A DNA stretch of 64,000 nt from Tridacna crocea (GCA_943736015.1 OX031061.1:17555290-17619289), one strand, 5' to 3'; numbered from the stretch's first letter, positions 11,377-22,975 are shown. Translations and numbers: made by a program. The notes: generated by a model from the letters alone, not told the origin.

Positions 11377-11580
11377 GATTCCCCGGCTTCAGTAAGTGAA
11401 GAAGAGCAGAGTGCAGCAGTTCACAGAGGAAAAGGAAAGGGAATTTCCAGAGGTAGAGGTAGGGGCAGAGGAGGGCGAAGAGGCAGTAGAGTGTTGAGAG
11501 GGAGACAGTTTATACAGGGAGAAAAAGAAAGACTTGTGCAGTTACATCAGGATAGGAGGGAAATGTCTGGTGTACGTTAG
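11377..11580 (+). CDS. Terminal exon with RG-rich tail
   Basis: Acceptor TTTTGCTAATTCAG ends at 11376; the frame is then open for 67 codons to a TAG at 11578-11580. It begins DSPASVSEEEQSAAV (acidic and serine-rich), followed by an RG/GRG stretch, GKGISRGRGRGRGGRRGSR, and a charged end, GEKERLVQLHQDRREMSGVR. Arg-Gly-rich tails of this kind commonly bind RNA and are arginine-methylated (family-level knowledge; function here is inferred). Phase 0 matches the exon at 10212. GC content is well above the flanks, supporting a real exon. No polyadenylation signal with canonical AATAAA is evident in the next 300 bp. The protein is not recognised. Confidence 0.65.
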   Translation, partial: DSPASVSEEEQSAAVHRGKGKGISRGRGRGRGGRRGSRVLRGRQFIQGEKERLVQLHQDRREMSGVR

Positions 11581-12017
11581 GAAATATTTATGATAATTGT
11601 ATCAAATGTTGACAAAATAATCTTACACACAAATCTGTATACACCATATTTATTAATTAATTTAACATGAGAACTTGAGAAAAGTGAAAGATACTAGTGA
11701 ATAACAAAGATAACTACTAAAATTTTCAAGTTTCTTCGAACTTTTTACCACATGACATGCCATGCTATTTATCAGAGTCTTGTTTGGAAAGTAACTCACC
11801 CTAGAACTTGTTGAGCCGGTAGAAATCAGACATACGTGAATGCATGAAATTTGTTTAGAATATCATCCATTCAATCAAAGGAACAAAGATAAATCAGACC
11901 ATATAAAACAGATTTTTCTCACTATTTATTTTATTTCAGTTTTGTAGATAAATGCTGTTTTGAACAGCATCTTATTTATAACTTGTTGGCCAACTTATAT
12001 ATCCATAATGTGTTTGT
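11581..12017. other. Downstream of the RG-rich gene; nothing else seen
   Basis: Presumably 3' UTR then intergenic. AT-rich with no clear AATAAA. Confidence 0.35.
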
Positions 12018-12239
12018 TTAACCCATTACCACACAATCCCGAGTTTTAACGACCCTATAGGAGAAGGCTTTTGAAAACATTGAGGGAAAAGAAGAAAATG
12101 CTGGTAACAAGCATTTTCTCCTTTTCCCACAACGTTTTCTTCCAAAAGAAAATTGATCATTTCAGTTACATTTAATTTGTCGTCTGCAAATCCTTCCAAT
12201 TTTGACCAGTCCAAATTTTTGTAGTTTTTAAAAAGTTAA
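12018..12239 (+). mobile_element. TTAA-hp MITE, full length
   Basis: TTAACCCATTACCACAC to TTTAAAAAGTTAA. It shares its right TTAA with the next copy. Confidence 0.85.
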
Positions 12240-12519
12240 CCATTTACCACTAAGTTCTGAGTTTCAATAAGAAAGATGGGTTGTTTTTTTTTAAATAATG
12301 GGAAAAGGAGAAAAAGCTGGAAAAGGAGAAAAAGCTGGTTACAACTCACGGTTCTTGGGAAAAGGAGAAGATGCTGGTAACCAGCATTTTCTCCCTTCCA
12401 GAAAATGTTTTTTTCCCTTCACTAAACAAATTTTAAAATTTCAGTCACTTATGTTTTGTTGTCTGCATATGCTTTTGATTTGGACAAGCCTAAAATAATG
12501 TTGTCTGCTAATGAGCTAA
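12236..12519 (+). mobile_element. TTAA-hp MITE with repeated hairpin arm
   Basis: The left hairpin arm motif GGAAAAGGAGAAAAAGCTGG occurs three times in a row (12300-12380) before a single right arm, so the stem-encoding segment was locally amplified. Confidence 0.75.
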
Positions 12520-12550
12520 AAACAAGTTATAAAATTTGGAACTCGTCTCA

Positions 12551-13990
12551 ATCTTTAACCAAACAATCCAGACTTTTAATAACCCTTCTATAATAGCTTT
12601 GGAAAACATTGTTTGAAAACAAAAAAAAAATGCTAGTTACCAGCATTTTTTTCCTTTTCCCACAATGTCTTTGATTCTATCATAGACAGAGATGATTCAC
12701 TGAGCCACATATAGTTTGTCATCTGAACAAGCTTTCGAGTTGATCCCCTCCTCCAAAATTTTGTGATTTGTTAAAAGAGTGCGTAGAAGGTAAAAAAGCA
12801 TTGTGGAAAAACAAGATGATGCTGCTAACCAGTAATTTTTTCTTTTCCCACAATGTTGTTGACCTTTTCATTGACATAGATATTTTAGTTACACTGCTTT
12901 TTCCTGTCATCTGAAAATGCATTCTGTCTGTTCCAAACTTTGTCATTTGGTAAAGAGTTCATAGTGGGTACAAAACATTGTGGGGAAAAAAAAATAATGC
13001 TGGTTACCAGCATATTCTCTTATTCTAACAATGCTTTTGACGCAGTCATAGATATATTCATTTTTGTTACACTGATTTGTCATCTGAAAACATTTTCAAT
13101 TTAGTCTGGTCCAAATTTGGCAGTAGGTTTAAAACAATTTACCAAAACAAGATAGGCCTACTGCTTATTACAAGCATTTTCTTCTTTTGCCACAATGTTT
13201 CTGACCCTATTATTTATTTACGGAAGTAATCATTTCAGCTACATTTAGTTTGTCATATGGAAATACTTACAATTTGATCTTGTCAAAACTTTGTCATTTG
13301 GTAAAGAGTTCACAGTGGGTAGAAAACATTGAGAAAAAAAAAATAATGCTGGTTACCAGCATTTTCTCTTTTTTTTTTAACAATGATTTTGACCCATAGA
13401 TTTAATCATTTGTTGTAACATTGATTTTGTCATTTGAAAACATTTTCAATTTGATCTGGTCCAAGATTTGGCAGTAGATATAAAACATTTTTCCAAAACA
13501 AGATAATGCTTGTTACCAGCATTTTCTTCTTTTCCCACAATGCTTTTGACCCTATTATTTATTTACGGAAGTAATCATTTCAGCTACATCTAGTTAGTCA
13601 TGTGAAAATACTTACAATTTGATCTTGTCAAAACTTTGTCATTTGGTAAAGAGTTCACAGGGGGTAGAAAACATTGTGAAAATCAAAATAATGCTTGTTA
13701 CCAGTGTTTTCTCTTTCTTGAACAATGATTTCAACCCTATCATAGATATTTTCATTTCTGTTACATTGATTTTGTTATCTGAAAAAAAAAAAAAAATCAG
13801 TTTGATTTGGTCCAATATTTGGTGTTGGTCTAAAACATTTTAGCAAAACAAGATATTGCTTACTACCAGCATTTTCTTCTTTTCCCACAATGTTTTTGAC
13901 CCTATTATTTATTTACGGAAGTAATCATTTCAGCTACATTTAATTTCAACTGAAAATACTTACAATTGATCTTATCCAGACTTTGTAGAC
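12551..13990 (+). repeat. Tandem array grown from TTAA-hp copies
   Basis: From about 12720 the sequence repeats with a period near 350 bp. GGTAAAGAGTTCA-AGTGGGTA-AAAACATTG recurs at about 12950, 13300 and 13645. CCTATTATTTATTTACGGAAG recurs at about 13206, 13552 and 13902. Each unit holds two diverged TTAA-hp hairpins, one starting AAAACATTG and one AAAACA(A/T)TTTACC. Boundaries are approximate. Confidence 0.75.
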
Positions 13991-14105
13991 TTTGCACTCT
14001 TGTATAAGGGTTAACAGAGCCATAGATTACAAGAATCGTATAAACGAAGAACACCTTCCGACATTCCTTATAGGACCTAAGAAGTCAACCGTCAAATGAT
14101 GTTGG

Positions 14106-14245
14106 TTGGTTATCCTTAATAGGATGGAAAACATTGCGCAAAGAGAAGAAAATGTTCGTTGCCAGTATTTTCTCATGTTCCTGCATGCTTTCAAAATACC
14201 CTTCCCTTTCGAAAAAGCCCCATTCTTTAAGGTCATTAACACTCA
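14106..14245 (-). mobile_element. TTAA-hp MITE, decayed
   Basis: GGATGGAAAACATTGCGCAAAG and TTTTCTCATGTTCCTGCATGC mark the hairpin region. Confidence 0.5.
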
Positions 14246-14389
14246 GCACATGTATTGTACCGGTAATCTAAAAGTTAAATCTTCTTTTTGAACATTGAAA
14301 GTCGTTTGTTTTGAAACTCTTTTTCAGTCTTGATAAAGTATATTTCAAATAAAATGGTAAACAAGTACTGAATAAAAAAGCCTTTTAAC

Positions 14390-14582
14390 TGAACGACAAA
14401 ATTTTGACAACCTCAAGGGAAAAAAGTTTCAAAATACGTTTGGAAAAGGAGAAAATGCTAGTCACCAGTATTTTCTCTTTTTACCACTAGGTTTTGTACT
14501 TTTTCCCAGCCAAATGGCACATTTTCAGCTCTTCTTAACTTCTTATCTGCTACTTGCTTTAATGTAGGTGGCTCTAATTTTT
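14390..14582 (+). mobile_element. TTAA-hp fragment interrupted by a Helentron-like element
   Basis: GGAAAAGGAGAAAATGCTAG, AGTATTTTCTCTTTTTACCAC and GTAGGTGGCTCTAATTTTT. A weak remainder resumes at 17287 and ends AAGGGTTAA at 17319. Confidence 0.5.
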
Positions 14583-17286
14583 ATACGCCCGAAGGGTCGT
14601 ATTATGTTATACCCCCGGTCGTCCGTCCGTCTGTTAGCAATTTCTTGTGTGTGCAAATCCTCCTACAGTTTTCATCGGAATTCTTTGAAACTTGCCACAA
14701 TGAATCTCCATGATGTCTAGTTGTGCACCTGGGTCTTAGAATTTCGATCGCTGTTTGCGTTCCAAAATTATCTGCCCTTGATTTCTGAAATAACCAACTT
14801 TTCACTTTGAATTTTTGTTAAGGCCATAACTTCCATACCATAAAAGGTATCAAATTGAAACTACATACACTGATAGAACACATTATGGAGAAGTGCAGTG
14901 CACATGAAACATAACTCTGCCACTTTTATTTTTTGAGTTATTGCCCTTTGTTTATTTTCAGTTTGAATTTTTGTCTATAACTTCCAAACTATAAAAGCTA
15001 ATAACTTGCAACTTCATACGCTGATAGAACACAATATGGAGAAGTGCAGTGCACATGAACCATAACTCTGCCACTTTTATTTTTTGAGTTATTGCCCTTT
15101 GTTAATTTTCAGTTTGAATTTTTGTCCTGGCCATAACTTCCAAACTATAAAATCTAATAACTTGCAACTTCATACACTGATAGAACCCATTATGGAGAAG
15201 TGCAGTGCACATGAACCATAACTCTGTGACGTCTATTTTTAGCTCACCTGAGCACAACGTGCTCAAGGGGAGCTTTTAGGATCACCCGGTGTCCGTCGTC
15301 CGTCGTGCGTCAGTGCGTCAGTGCGTCGTGCGTCGTGAACAATTCTTTAAACATCAGCTCCTCCTAAAGCGCTGGGCCAATTTGGACCAAACTTGGCTGG
15401 AATGTTCCTTGGGAGGTCCTCTTTAAAAATTGTTCACAGAATTTGATTCCGTCAAAAACTCTGGTTGCCATAGCAACGAAATGGAATTTTTTAGGAAATT
15501 CTTTAAAAATCTTCTCTAAAACCGCTGGCCAGATTTTAAAATAATTTCACAGAGATGTTCCTTGGGTGACCCTTTCCTAAATTGTTCGCGAAATTTTGAT
15601 CCGTCAAGAAACATGGCTCTGGTGAATGGGGGCTTCTTGCACTATACAGAAATGAAGAAATTCTTAAAAATTCTTCTTCTAAAAACCGCTGGCCAGATTT
15701 TAAAATAATTTCACAGAGATGTTCCTTGGGTGACCCTTTCCAAAAGTTGTTCGCGAAATTTTGATCCGTCAAGAAACATGGCTCTGGTGAATGGGGGCTC
15801 TTGCACTATACAGAAATGAAGAAATTCTTAAAAATTCTTCTTCTCTGAAACCGCTGGCCAGATTTTAAAATAATTTCACAGAGATGTTCCTTGGATGACC
15901 CTTTTCAAAAATTGTTCGCAAAATATTGATCCGTCAAGAAACATGGCTCTGGTGAATGGGGGCTTCCTGCACTATACAGAAATGAAGCAATTCTTTAAAA
16001 TTCTTCTTCTCTGAAACCGCTGGTCAGATTTTGGAATAATTTCACAGAGATGTTCCTTGGATGACCCTTTCCAAAAATTGTTGTGAAATTTTGATAGGTC
16101 AAGAAACCTGGCTCTGGGGATTGGGGGCTACTTGCGCTATAGGGAAATGAAGAAATTCTTAAAAATTCTTCTCTGAAACCGCTGGCCAGATTTTAAAATA
16201 ATTTCACAGAGATGTTCCTTGGATGACCCTTTCCAAAAATTGTTCGTGAAATTTTGATAGGTCAAGAAACCTGGCTCTGGGGAACGGGGGCTACTTGCGC
16301 TATAGGGAAATGAAGAAATTCTTAAAAATTCTTCTTCTCTCGAACGGCTGGTCAGATTTTGAAATAATTTCACAGAGATGTTCCTTTGGTGACCTTTTTC
16401 AAAAATTTGTCCGTGAAATTTTGATTCATCAAGAAATATGGCTCTGGTGAATGGGGGCTTCTTGCACTATAGGGCAATGAAGAAATTCTTAAAAATTCTT
16501 CACTGAAATGGCTTGTCAGATTTTGGAAAATTTTCACAGAGATATTCCTTGGGTGACCCTTTTCAAAAACTGTTCGTGAAAGTTTGATTCGTTGAAAAAC
16601 ATTGCTCTGGTGAATGGGGGCTACTTGGACTACATGTATATGGAAATGAAGAAATTCTTGAAAATTCTTCTTCTCTGAAACGGCTGGTCAGATTTTGAAA
16701 GGACTTTTACAGGTGACCTTTTAAAAATTGCTTGTCAAAATGATGATTTTGTTTCCAGTGTTTCAATACCTTAAAAAAAAGGCTATGGTCCTCTCAAAAA
16801 TTCAGGTGAGCGATCCAGGGCCATTTTTGCCCTCTTGTTTCAGTTATTGCCCTTTGTTAATTTTCAGTTTAAATTTTTGTCCAGGCCATAACTCCCAAAC
16901 TTTAAAACCTATCATCTTGAAACTACAAAGACTAATAGAACACATTATGAAGAAGTGCACTGCACAAGAACCATAACTCTGCCATCCTTCTTTTTTAGTT
17001 ATTGCCCTTTGTTTGTTTACTCTTTGAATTTTCGTGTGGGCCATAATTTCTAAAATATAAAAGCTATGATCTTGAACTTTTCAAGACTGATAGAACATCT
17101 TGTGGAAAACAGCTATTTACAAAATTTATAACTGTGCCACCCTTCATTTTTTAGCTATTGCCCTTTAATATTTTTCACATATCATGGAGATTAACTACTC
17201 TTCATTCATGGCCCTTCTGTCATTTCAACTCATTTCACTGACAAGTCCCTTCAGGCGTATATGCGCCGCTTTGCGAAGCTCTTGTT
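14583..17286 (+). mobile_element. Helentron/pearl-like element, outer
   Basis: 5' terminal hairpin ATACGCCCGAAGGGTCGTAT directly after a T5 run, then CGTCCGTCCGTC. The inside is a ~150-bp tandem array (CCATAACTTCCAAACTATAA ... GTGCAGTGCACATGAACC ... TTGAGTTATTGCCCTTTG). The 3' end is a small hairpin GCTTTGCGAAGC followed by TCTTGTT. It has no open frame, so it is non-autonomous. The array is interrupted at 15241-16840 by a second element. Assignment to Helentron/HINE ('pearl') type is inferred from T-run target, terminal hairpins, no target duplication and an inner satellite-like array. Confidence 0.65.
15241..16840 (+). mobile_element. Helentron/pearl-like element, inner
   Basis: 5' end is a 34-bp hairpin (15241-15274) with AGCTCACCTGAGCAC as left arm, then CGTCCGTCGT. 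Seven ~165-bp units follow (CAAGAAACATGGCTCTGG at 15605, 15770, 15935, 16100, 16263, 16430 and ~16593). The 3' end is CAGGTGAGCGATCC, a short hairpin AGGGC/GCCCT and CTTGTTT. It sits between TATTTTT and AGTTATTGCCC of the host array. Confidence 0.7.
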
Positions 17287-17319
17287 TGTTATTTTCTGAA
17301 GGGTTTTGTTAAGGGTTAA

Positions 17320-17425
17320 TGTCAAACAAAGGGTTGATTATCATTATCTGCTACATTTCCTACAATGCTTTGAAAAGCCTCTTTTTGAACATTGTTGAAA
17401 GTCAGTATTGTGATCTAAAAGGCTG
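17320..17425 (-). mobile_element. TTAA-hp fragment
   Basis: TACAATGCTTTGAAAAGCC and GTTGAAAGTCAGTATTGTG match the second half of minus-oriented copies. Confidence 0.45.
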
Positions 17426-17587
17426 AATTTCAGTTTCTATACTCTAAAATGTACCTTTCTTTGCTCTCTCAATAAAATTGTCCATGGAATAAAATGGTAA
17501 AGACTTTCAAGAAATTAATCATCTCATTACAGAGTTACAGTTCTAGATCTATCAAAATTGATTGCATTTTCAAGCAAAAACTATTCA

Positions 17588-17735
17588 TTAATCCTTTACC
17601 ATACCCTATCAAGTACAGTTTTAACAACCCTGAGGAAGAGGCCATTTAAAAACATATTTTTGAAAAGGAGAAACTTTCTTGATTCTTTACACCAAGAAAA
17701 AATTTCAGACTTTCAAAAATTGAATGCATTTTCAG
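17588..17735 (+). mobile_element. TTAA-hp fragment
   Basis: TTAATCCTTTACCATACCC, ACAACCCTGAGGAAGAGGCC, then AATTGAATGCATTTTCAGGT. The hairpin is gone and the copy runs into a 165-bp array. Confidence 0.55.
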
Positions 17736-18190
17736 GTATGAAACATGGCTCTGGTGAATGGGGGCTACATGCACTATGCAGAAATGAAGAAATTCTTGAA
17801 AATTCTTCTTCTCTGAAACGGTTGGTCAGATTTTAAAATAATTTCACAGAGATATTCCCTGGGTTACCCTTTTCAAAAATTGTTCGTAAAATTTTGATCC
17901 GTTAAGAAACATGGCTCTGGTGAATGGGGGCTACTCGCACTATATAGACCTGAAGAAATTATTGAAGATTCTTCTTCTCTGAAACAGCTGGCCACATTTT
18001 AAAATAATTTCACAGAGATGTTACTTGAATGACCCTTTTAAAAAAATGTTCGCAAAATTGTGATCCATCAAGAAACATGGCTCTAGTGAATGGGGGCTAC
18101 TTGCACTATACAGAAATGAAGAAATTCTTAAAAATTCTTCTTTTCTGAAACTGATGGTCAGTTTTTGAAATGATTTTTACAGGTTACAGG
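17736..18190 (+). repeat. Three ~164-bp units of the inner Helentron array, without termini
   Basis: AAACATGGCTCTGGTGAATG recurs at about 17739, 17906 and 18074. The units are the same sequence as at 15520-16700, but there is no 5' hairpin and no GGTGAGCG...CTTGTT end, so this is a separated or truncated array. Confidence 0.7.
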
Positions 18191-18525
18191 TGTTTACCGA
18201 GGAATCGCCGAATGTCGCAGGTACATTTTTGTGTTGTCTATCGCTAGGCTAACAGTGATCGGTAAAGAATTTATTTCAATGAGACAATGTCTCCTGTTTT
18301 TGAAAACCAATGGGACATTTTTAAAAGTGATGAGACATTTTTATCTTCAGATGAGACATTATAAAGATTTCAAGTAAAACGCTTTATTCTGTTTGTTTTA
18401 ACACATGAATAATCAATACTGTTCAATTTTCCATATATTTTAATTTCCAAACGAGTTAAAAAAAAAATTATTTAAAGCATTTGCAGACGACGACTTCACA
18501 CCCCCCACACCTGTCTGCTATAGAT

Positions 18526-18868
18526 CTATATTTTTATTTCATAAAAACAACATTTTTTCACTCATGAACCCGGAAATTTAGCTTCCAATTATTATTTTAT
18601 TCAGAGATTTGAGTAAATTCGTTGTTTAAATTCAGTATCAAAGATGAGTCCCCCTGATCGGACGATACCACGCTGCAATGTAGTGTCATGCGTTTTCACG
18701 CTTTTTTGGCGATCTACCTTTTCGTGACAATTAATTTTTGGAGAAGTATTGCTACATGATTTGACATCATCCAGTCGGTTTAAATAGCAAGTAACTTAAA
18801 AATATGTCACTTTACAGTAGATAAGAGGAATAACACCTTTGTTACTCCGTCATAAATGACTCGCCAGC
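18526..18868 (+). repeat. Tandem duplication, copy 1
   Basis: Begins TGCTATAGATCTATATTT and ends AATGACTCGCCAGC. It matches copy 2 in order, including GACAATTAATTTTTGGAGAA and TACATGATTTGACATCATCC. Confidence 0.8.
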
Positions 18869-18884
18869 TTCATTATCACCCTTC

Positions 18885-19254
18885 TGCTATAGATCTATAT
18901 TTCCATTTCATATAACAACATTTTTTTTCACTCATGAACGGAATTTAACTTTCAATTATTGCTTTATTCAGAGATTTGTGTAAATTCACTGTATAAATTC
19001 ATTATCATTGATGAGAAGATAGTTTGAAGTCCCCCTGATTGGACGATGCCAAGCTGCTCATTGTATTTTCATGGGTTTTCACGCTTTTTTTAGCGATCTA
19101 TTTTTTCGTGACAATTAATTTTTGGAGAAGTATTGCTACATGATTTGACATCATCCAGACGGTTTAAATAGCAAATGAATTTAAAAAATTTGTCACTTTA
19201 CACTAGATAAGAGGAATAACACCTTTGTTACTCTGTCATAAATGACTCGACAGC
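18885..19254 (+). repeat. Tandem duplication, copy 2
   Basis: About 359 bp downstream of copy 1 and moderately diverged from it. A GAGAAGATAGTTTGAAG insertion is seen only here. No gene is inside either copy. Confidence 0.8.
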
Positions 19255-21377
19255 CACATCATCCGCGTGTCATTCGCATTTTATACTGATCGTATTTTGC
19301 CCAATTTTTTGCCGGATGCGGGCAAGCTAGATTTTATGAAATGAGAAGCGTGCCGAGTTGTCAAGTTCTGTCAAATAATCCATGGACACAAATTTCTTTC
19401 TCATTTTTCCGGCCAATTTTGATGTTTGTTATCCACTGTTCAATCGAGGATTGTGATTGATAATAATCACAAAACAAAGAATTCAAGTTTAGGCACCAAG
19501 CGAGTTCAAGAACCGACTACAATCGATTCCGGGTTTTCTCAATCGATTATCCACTCTCTTGCACTCCGGATCATTACATTCACCTCTGTAGTGGGCTCAG
19601 AAAGTAGTCCGTCATTACGTCATATTTTTGTCACATGACCATAACTCAAAATGGCTACACAAACGCCGGTTAAAGAGAGACCAATATTGATTGTTTCGTG
19701 TGCTGTTCAAACAGCATGGGACCAATCAGACCTAGTGATAGGAAATGAACAAAAGAGGGATTTTCTGAAAAGCCTAAATATCTTTAAAGGGCGATAACTA
19801 GATTTTTAATCGTACAAACTTAGATCCAGCGGTGTGTCAATTCAGTTGTCACCATTCATGGCCGCAGCCATTTTTGTTAAAATCGGCGTAAGATTCTTAA
19901 AAGTGAAGAGGCTCGAAAAAAATAGTTCCATTTTATACAGGTAAATTCATCAGTTTGAACGCACCTATAATGTATCCAGAATCATATTTCCTTTGTCTAA
20001 CTTACAATTTTACATATGAAACGGCTAAACAGTAACAAAACATCTTTTCCTCGGTTTGACAAGATTCTTATCATTTAGCCCATCGCAGAGATGTATGTGA
20101 GGTAACGAACGACAACTCTGCTCGGAGATTGTCGATTATCGGAATCGGAAGCCAAAACCAACTGACTTTCGACTATAGTCGATCATCTGCCCACCACTAT
20201 GTGATAGATACAAGGACTTCCTGCAATGAGCAGTTTAATTTATGGCTCAGTCCCGATGATTCAATCAAAATATCTCGGATATGAAGTCGCGCTTTTTCAA
20301 TGTATTATCGAGTAATATTCCCGAATACCGATGTTAAAATTAGATTCTAACGCATACAATCAATAATAATATTCACAAAATACGCGAATACCTAACTTTA
20401 CTTTTCTTTTGTTTTAGTTTTAGAAGATTTGCAAAAAAAAAAGGCGCAACTTCCGTATTCCTATTAGACAGTTGGGCGCATTTCTGGGATTTTGAATGAG
20501 ACAATCGAGACGTTGCATTCCTTATGTTTACATTATAATTTTATAGGGGAGATATTTTTGTACATATTTGATCATTTATTTTGGTTATAGAATGCCGAGT
20601 CAAATTCTTGTGATATAGATGAAGAGCTTGGTGACAGACAGTATCATGCAAAGGATATCTATCATAACTATCGTGCAGAAGATCCATAGCTATCATAAAT
20701 ACCATCTTCGATATCGTCATCAAGAGACTCGTTTTCGTGAATATGATTTAATAATAATGATCATCAACGAACAACCATTCGTATGCCTTGTAAGCGGCAC
20801 ACCTAAAAGTAACTAGTATTATCTAATACTATGCTTTAAATATTGATCAGCGATACTCTGTGAAAAAGGAGGCCTAATGCATCTGCGAAAAGAATCTGCC
20901 CTGGTCAGCTTGTGCATTCCGCCCAGGCGGAAGTGGACCGAGACTTTTCGCTTTAGGTCAATTTTCTGTATGTTCAAGGACCATTTTACCTAAGGATACC
21001 TCTCTCTCTTTTTCTCGGTGAGTGTTTGATTCTGCCAGCTTAAATAAAATTGGGCATAGAAACAGAGAACCCGAGATCGCCTGAATACATGCCCAGTAAC
21101 AATAGGCCTATTGATAGAAAAAAAGAGTTCAACGTGTTTTAGAATTGTACGTACTTCCATTCAAGTATTTATTAAACTACACTACGACTGTGACTACGAT
21201 TATTAATATAGAATCTTGACCAAAATAACAAAATTGTTCACTGTAACATAAACCCATACGCTTACCATAACTGCAAAAATTTATTAGTATACTTATATAA
21301 ATATAATAGAAAAAGTTAGAAAACTAAGCTATATTGAAATAGATATGTAAATCAAACTATTATTTTGACCATATCTG
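19255..21377. other. No confident gene
   Basis: Mixed composition with more CG than the flanks. A 48-codon frame at 19651-19797 (MATQTPVKERPIL...) has a good start context but no splice or homology support. A CT-rich run lies near 21000. Confidence 0.35.
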
Positions 21378-21475
21378 ATTAGTGGGCCGTTTTGGCACCC
21401 ATATATTCGTGGGCCGTTTTGGTAAAATGGACCGTTTTGGACCGGGCCGTTTCGGAATTGGGCCGTTCTGACCGT
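21378..21475 (+). repeat. GGGCCGTTTTGG minisatellite
   Basis: About six imperfect copies of (G)GGCCGTTTTGG spaced 12-30 bp. Confidence 0.7.
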
Positions 21476-21577
21476 TGTCTACGCATGTCATATTCTTCGA
21501 AGATTCGACCTGTCTTATATGACGCATCACTAGCCCCGAAAGCGGGCAGACTGTAATAGTACGCCCTATAAAGTAGC

Positions 21578-22300
21578 AACGTAGAAAATAGCTTTCATTA
21601 ATACGTTTGAGGAGAAATAAGACCTGCTTTAGCTCCAGATTTCTCTAAACTGCTGACCATAGCTGAGTGAATTGCACGAGGTAGCGTTTTTTTGGTAAAC
21701 GTTTATTTTAGTTTGAAATTCAAAGTAACGGTTGTCGCGTAGGACAGTGGTTCGGTTCTGTACCCAGGATGTCCAAATTAGATAGATGAGTATTTATAGA
21801 ATGCCATCTAGCTGGAGATAATGTCGTTTTGACCCCATTATCTCCCGTAGAACGTAGAAAATAGCTTTCATTAATACGTTTGAGGAGAAATGAGACCTGC
21901 TTTAGCTCCAGATTTCTCTAAACTGCTGACCATAGCTGAGTGAATTGCACGAGGTAGCGTTTTTTGGGTAAACGTTTATTTTAGTTTGAAATTCAAAGTA
22001 ACGGTTGTCGCGTAGGACAGTGGTTCGGTTCTGTACCCAGGATGTCCAAATTAGATAGATGAGTATTTATATAATGCCATCTAGCGGGAGATAATGTCGT
22101 TTTGACCCCATTATCTCCCGCTAGATGGCATTCTATAAATACTCATCTATATGATATGGGCATCCTGGGTACAGAACCGAACCACTTTCCTACGCGACAA
22201 CCGTTACTTTGAATTTAAAACAACAAAAAAAAAAGGTTTACCAGATAAAACGCTACCTCGTGCAATTCACTCAACTATGATCACCAGTTTAGAGAAATTT
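21578..22300. mobile_element. Foldback element with a duplicated arm
   Basis: AACGTAGAAAATAGCTTTCA starts two direct copies at 21578 and 21851. The second copy folds back on a ~190-bp inverted arm (22109-22300) around the palindrome CTAGCGGGAGATAATG / CATTATCTCCCGCTAG (22081-22124). The first copy keeps the same palindrome in damaged form. Confidence 0.75.
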
Positions 22301-22454
22301 TAATTTTAATTTTTTTAATAACGTGCAATGTGTCGTCTGCAAGTGCTTTGGACTTGACCAAATTGAAGCACTTGCAGACGACACATTGCACGTTATTAAA
22401 AAAATTAAAAATAACGTGCAATGTGTCGTCTGCAAGTGCTTCAATTTGGTCAAG
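22301..22454. mobile_element. Inverted triplet of a TTAA-hp arm
   Basis: The block AATAACGTGCAATGTGTCG...TGCAAGTGCTT occurs forward (22317), inverted (22365) and forward again (22409). The first two form a ~46-bp hairpin. The GTCGTCTGCAAGTGCTT core and the terminal AAAGGGTTAA (22476-22485) derive from TTAA-hp. Confidence 0.75.
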
Positions 22455-22810
22455 TCCAAAATTTTGTTATAAGTTAAAGGGTTAAGTAGATAATTACAAA
22501 AAGTTGCTTCTACCAAAGTGTGACACAATTAAGAAATTACTTTGATGCACCCACGCTTCTTACGTTAATCCTTTATGAAGATTGTTGTCGTTAAATCAGG
22601 TGTCAAATTCATAGTCATGTTTTCATACCAAGCGCGACTTAACACCCTTCAACAGACACATTACAGACCGTGATAAGCTTTAATTTATCACTTCTTAACT
22701 GACCGATTAAAGAAGGAAAAGCATAAGCATGTAAACATGAAAATTATTAATGTAGAAATTGAGAAATCGCCGACCAAAATTGTAACATGAAACAGTCCGA
22801 AACCGGTGAT

Positions 22811-22900
22811 TTAACCCTTTACCATACAATCCCAATTTTTAACAACACTGAAAGAGAGGCTTCTGAGAATATTCTTGGAAATATTGACAATGCAATATAA
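22811..22900 (+). mobile_element. TTAA-hp fragment
   Basis: TTAACCCTTTACCATACAATC and AACAACACTGAAAGAG only. Confidence 0.6.
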
Positions 22901-22975
22901 TACGTTCATTCACTCTGTTCCTTTTACAGAAATCAAGATGTAAATGTAAATGAAAAAAAGAATTAACGGTGCGAA

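Noticed and set aside
15536..16373. Minus-strand frames with repeating peptides
   Set aside because: They reflect a 165-bp unit (divisible by 3) in the inner array, not a repeat protein.
15241..16840. Regular spaced repeats suggesting a CRISPR array
   Set aside because: Units are contiguous 165-bp tandem copies without unique spacers, in a eukaryotic genome.
19651..19797. 48-codon frame MATQTPVKERPIL...
   Set aside because: Good start context, but no donor inside, no downstream partner and no recognised homology.
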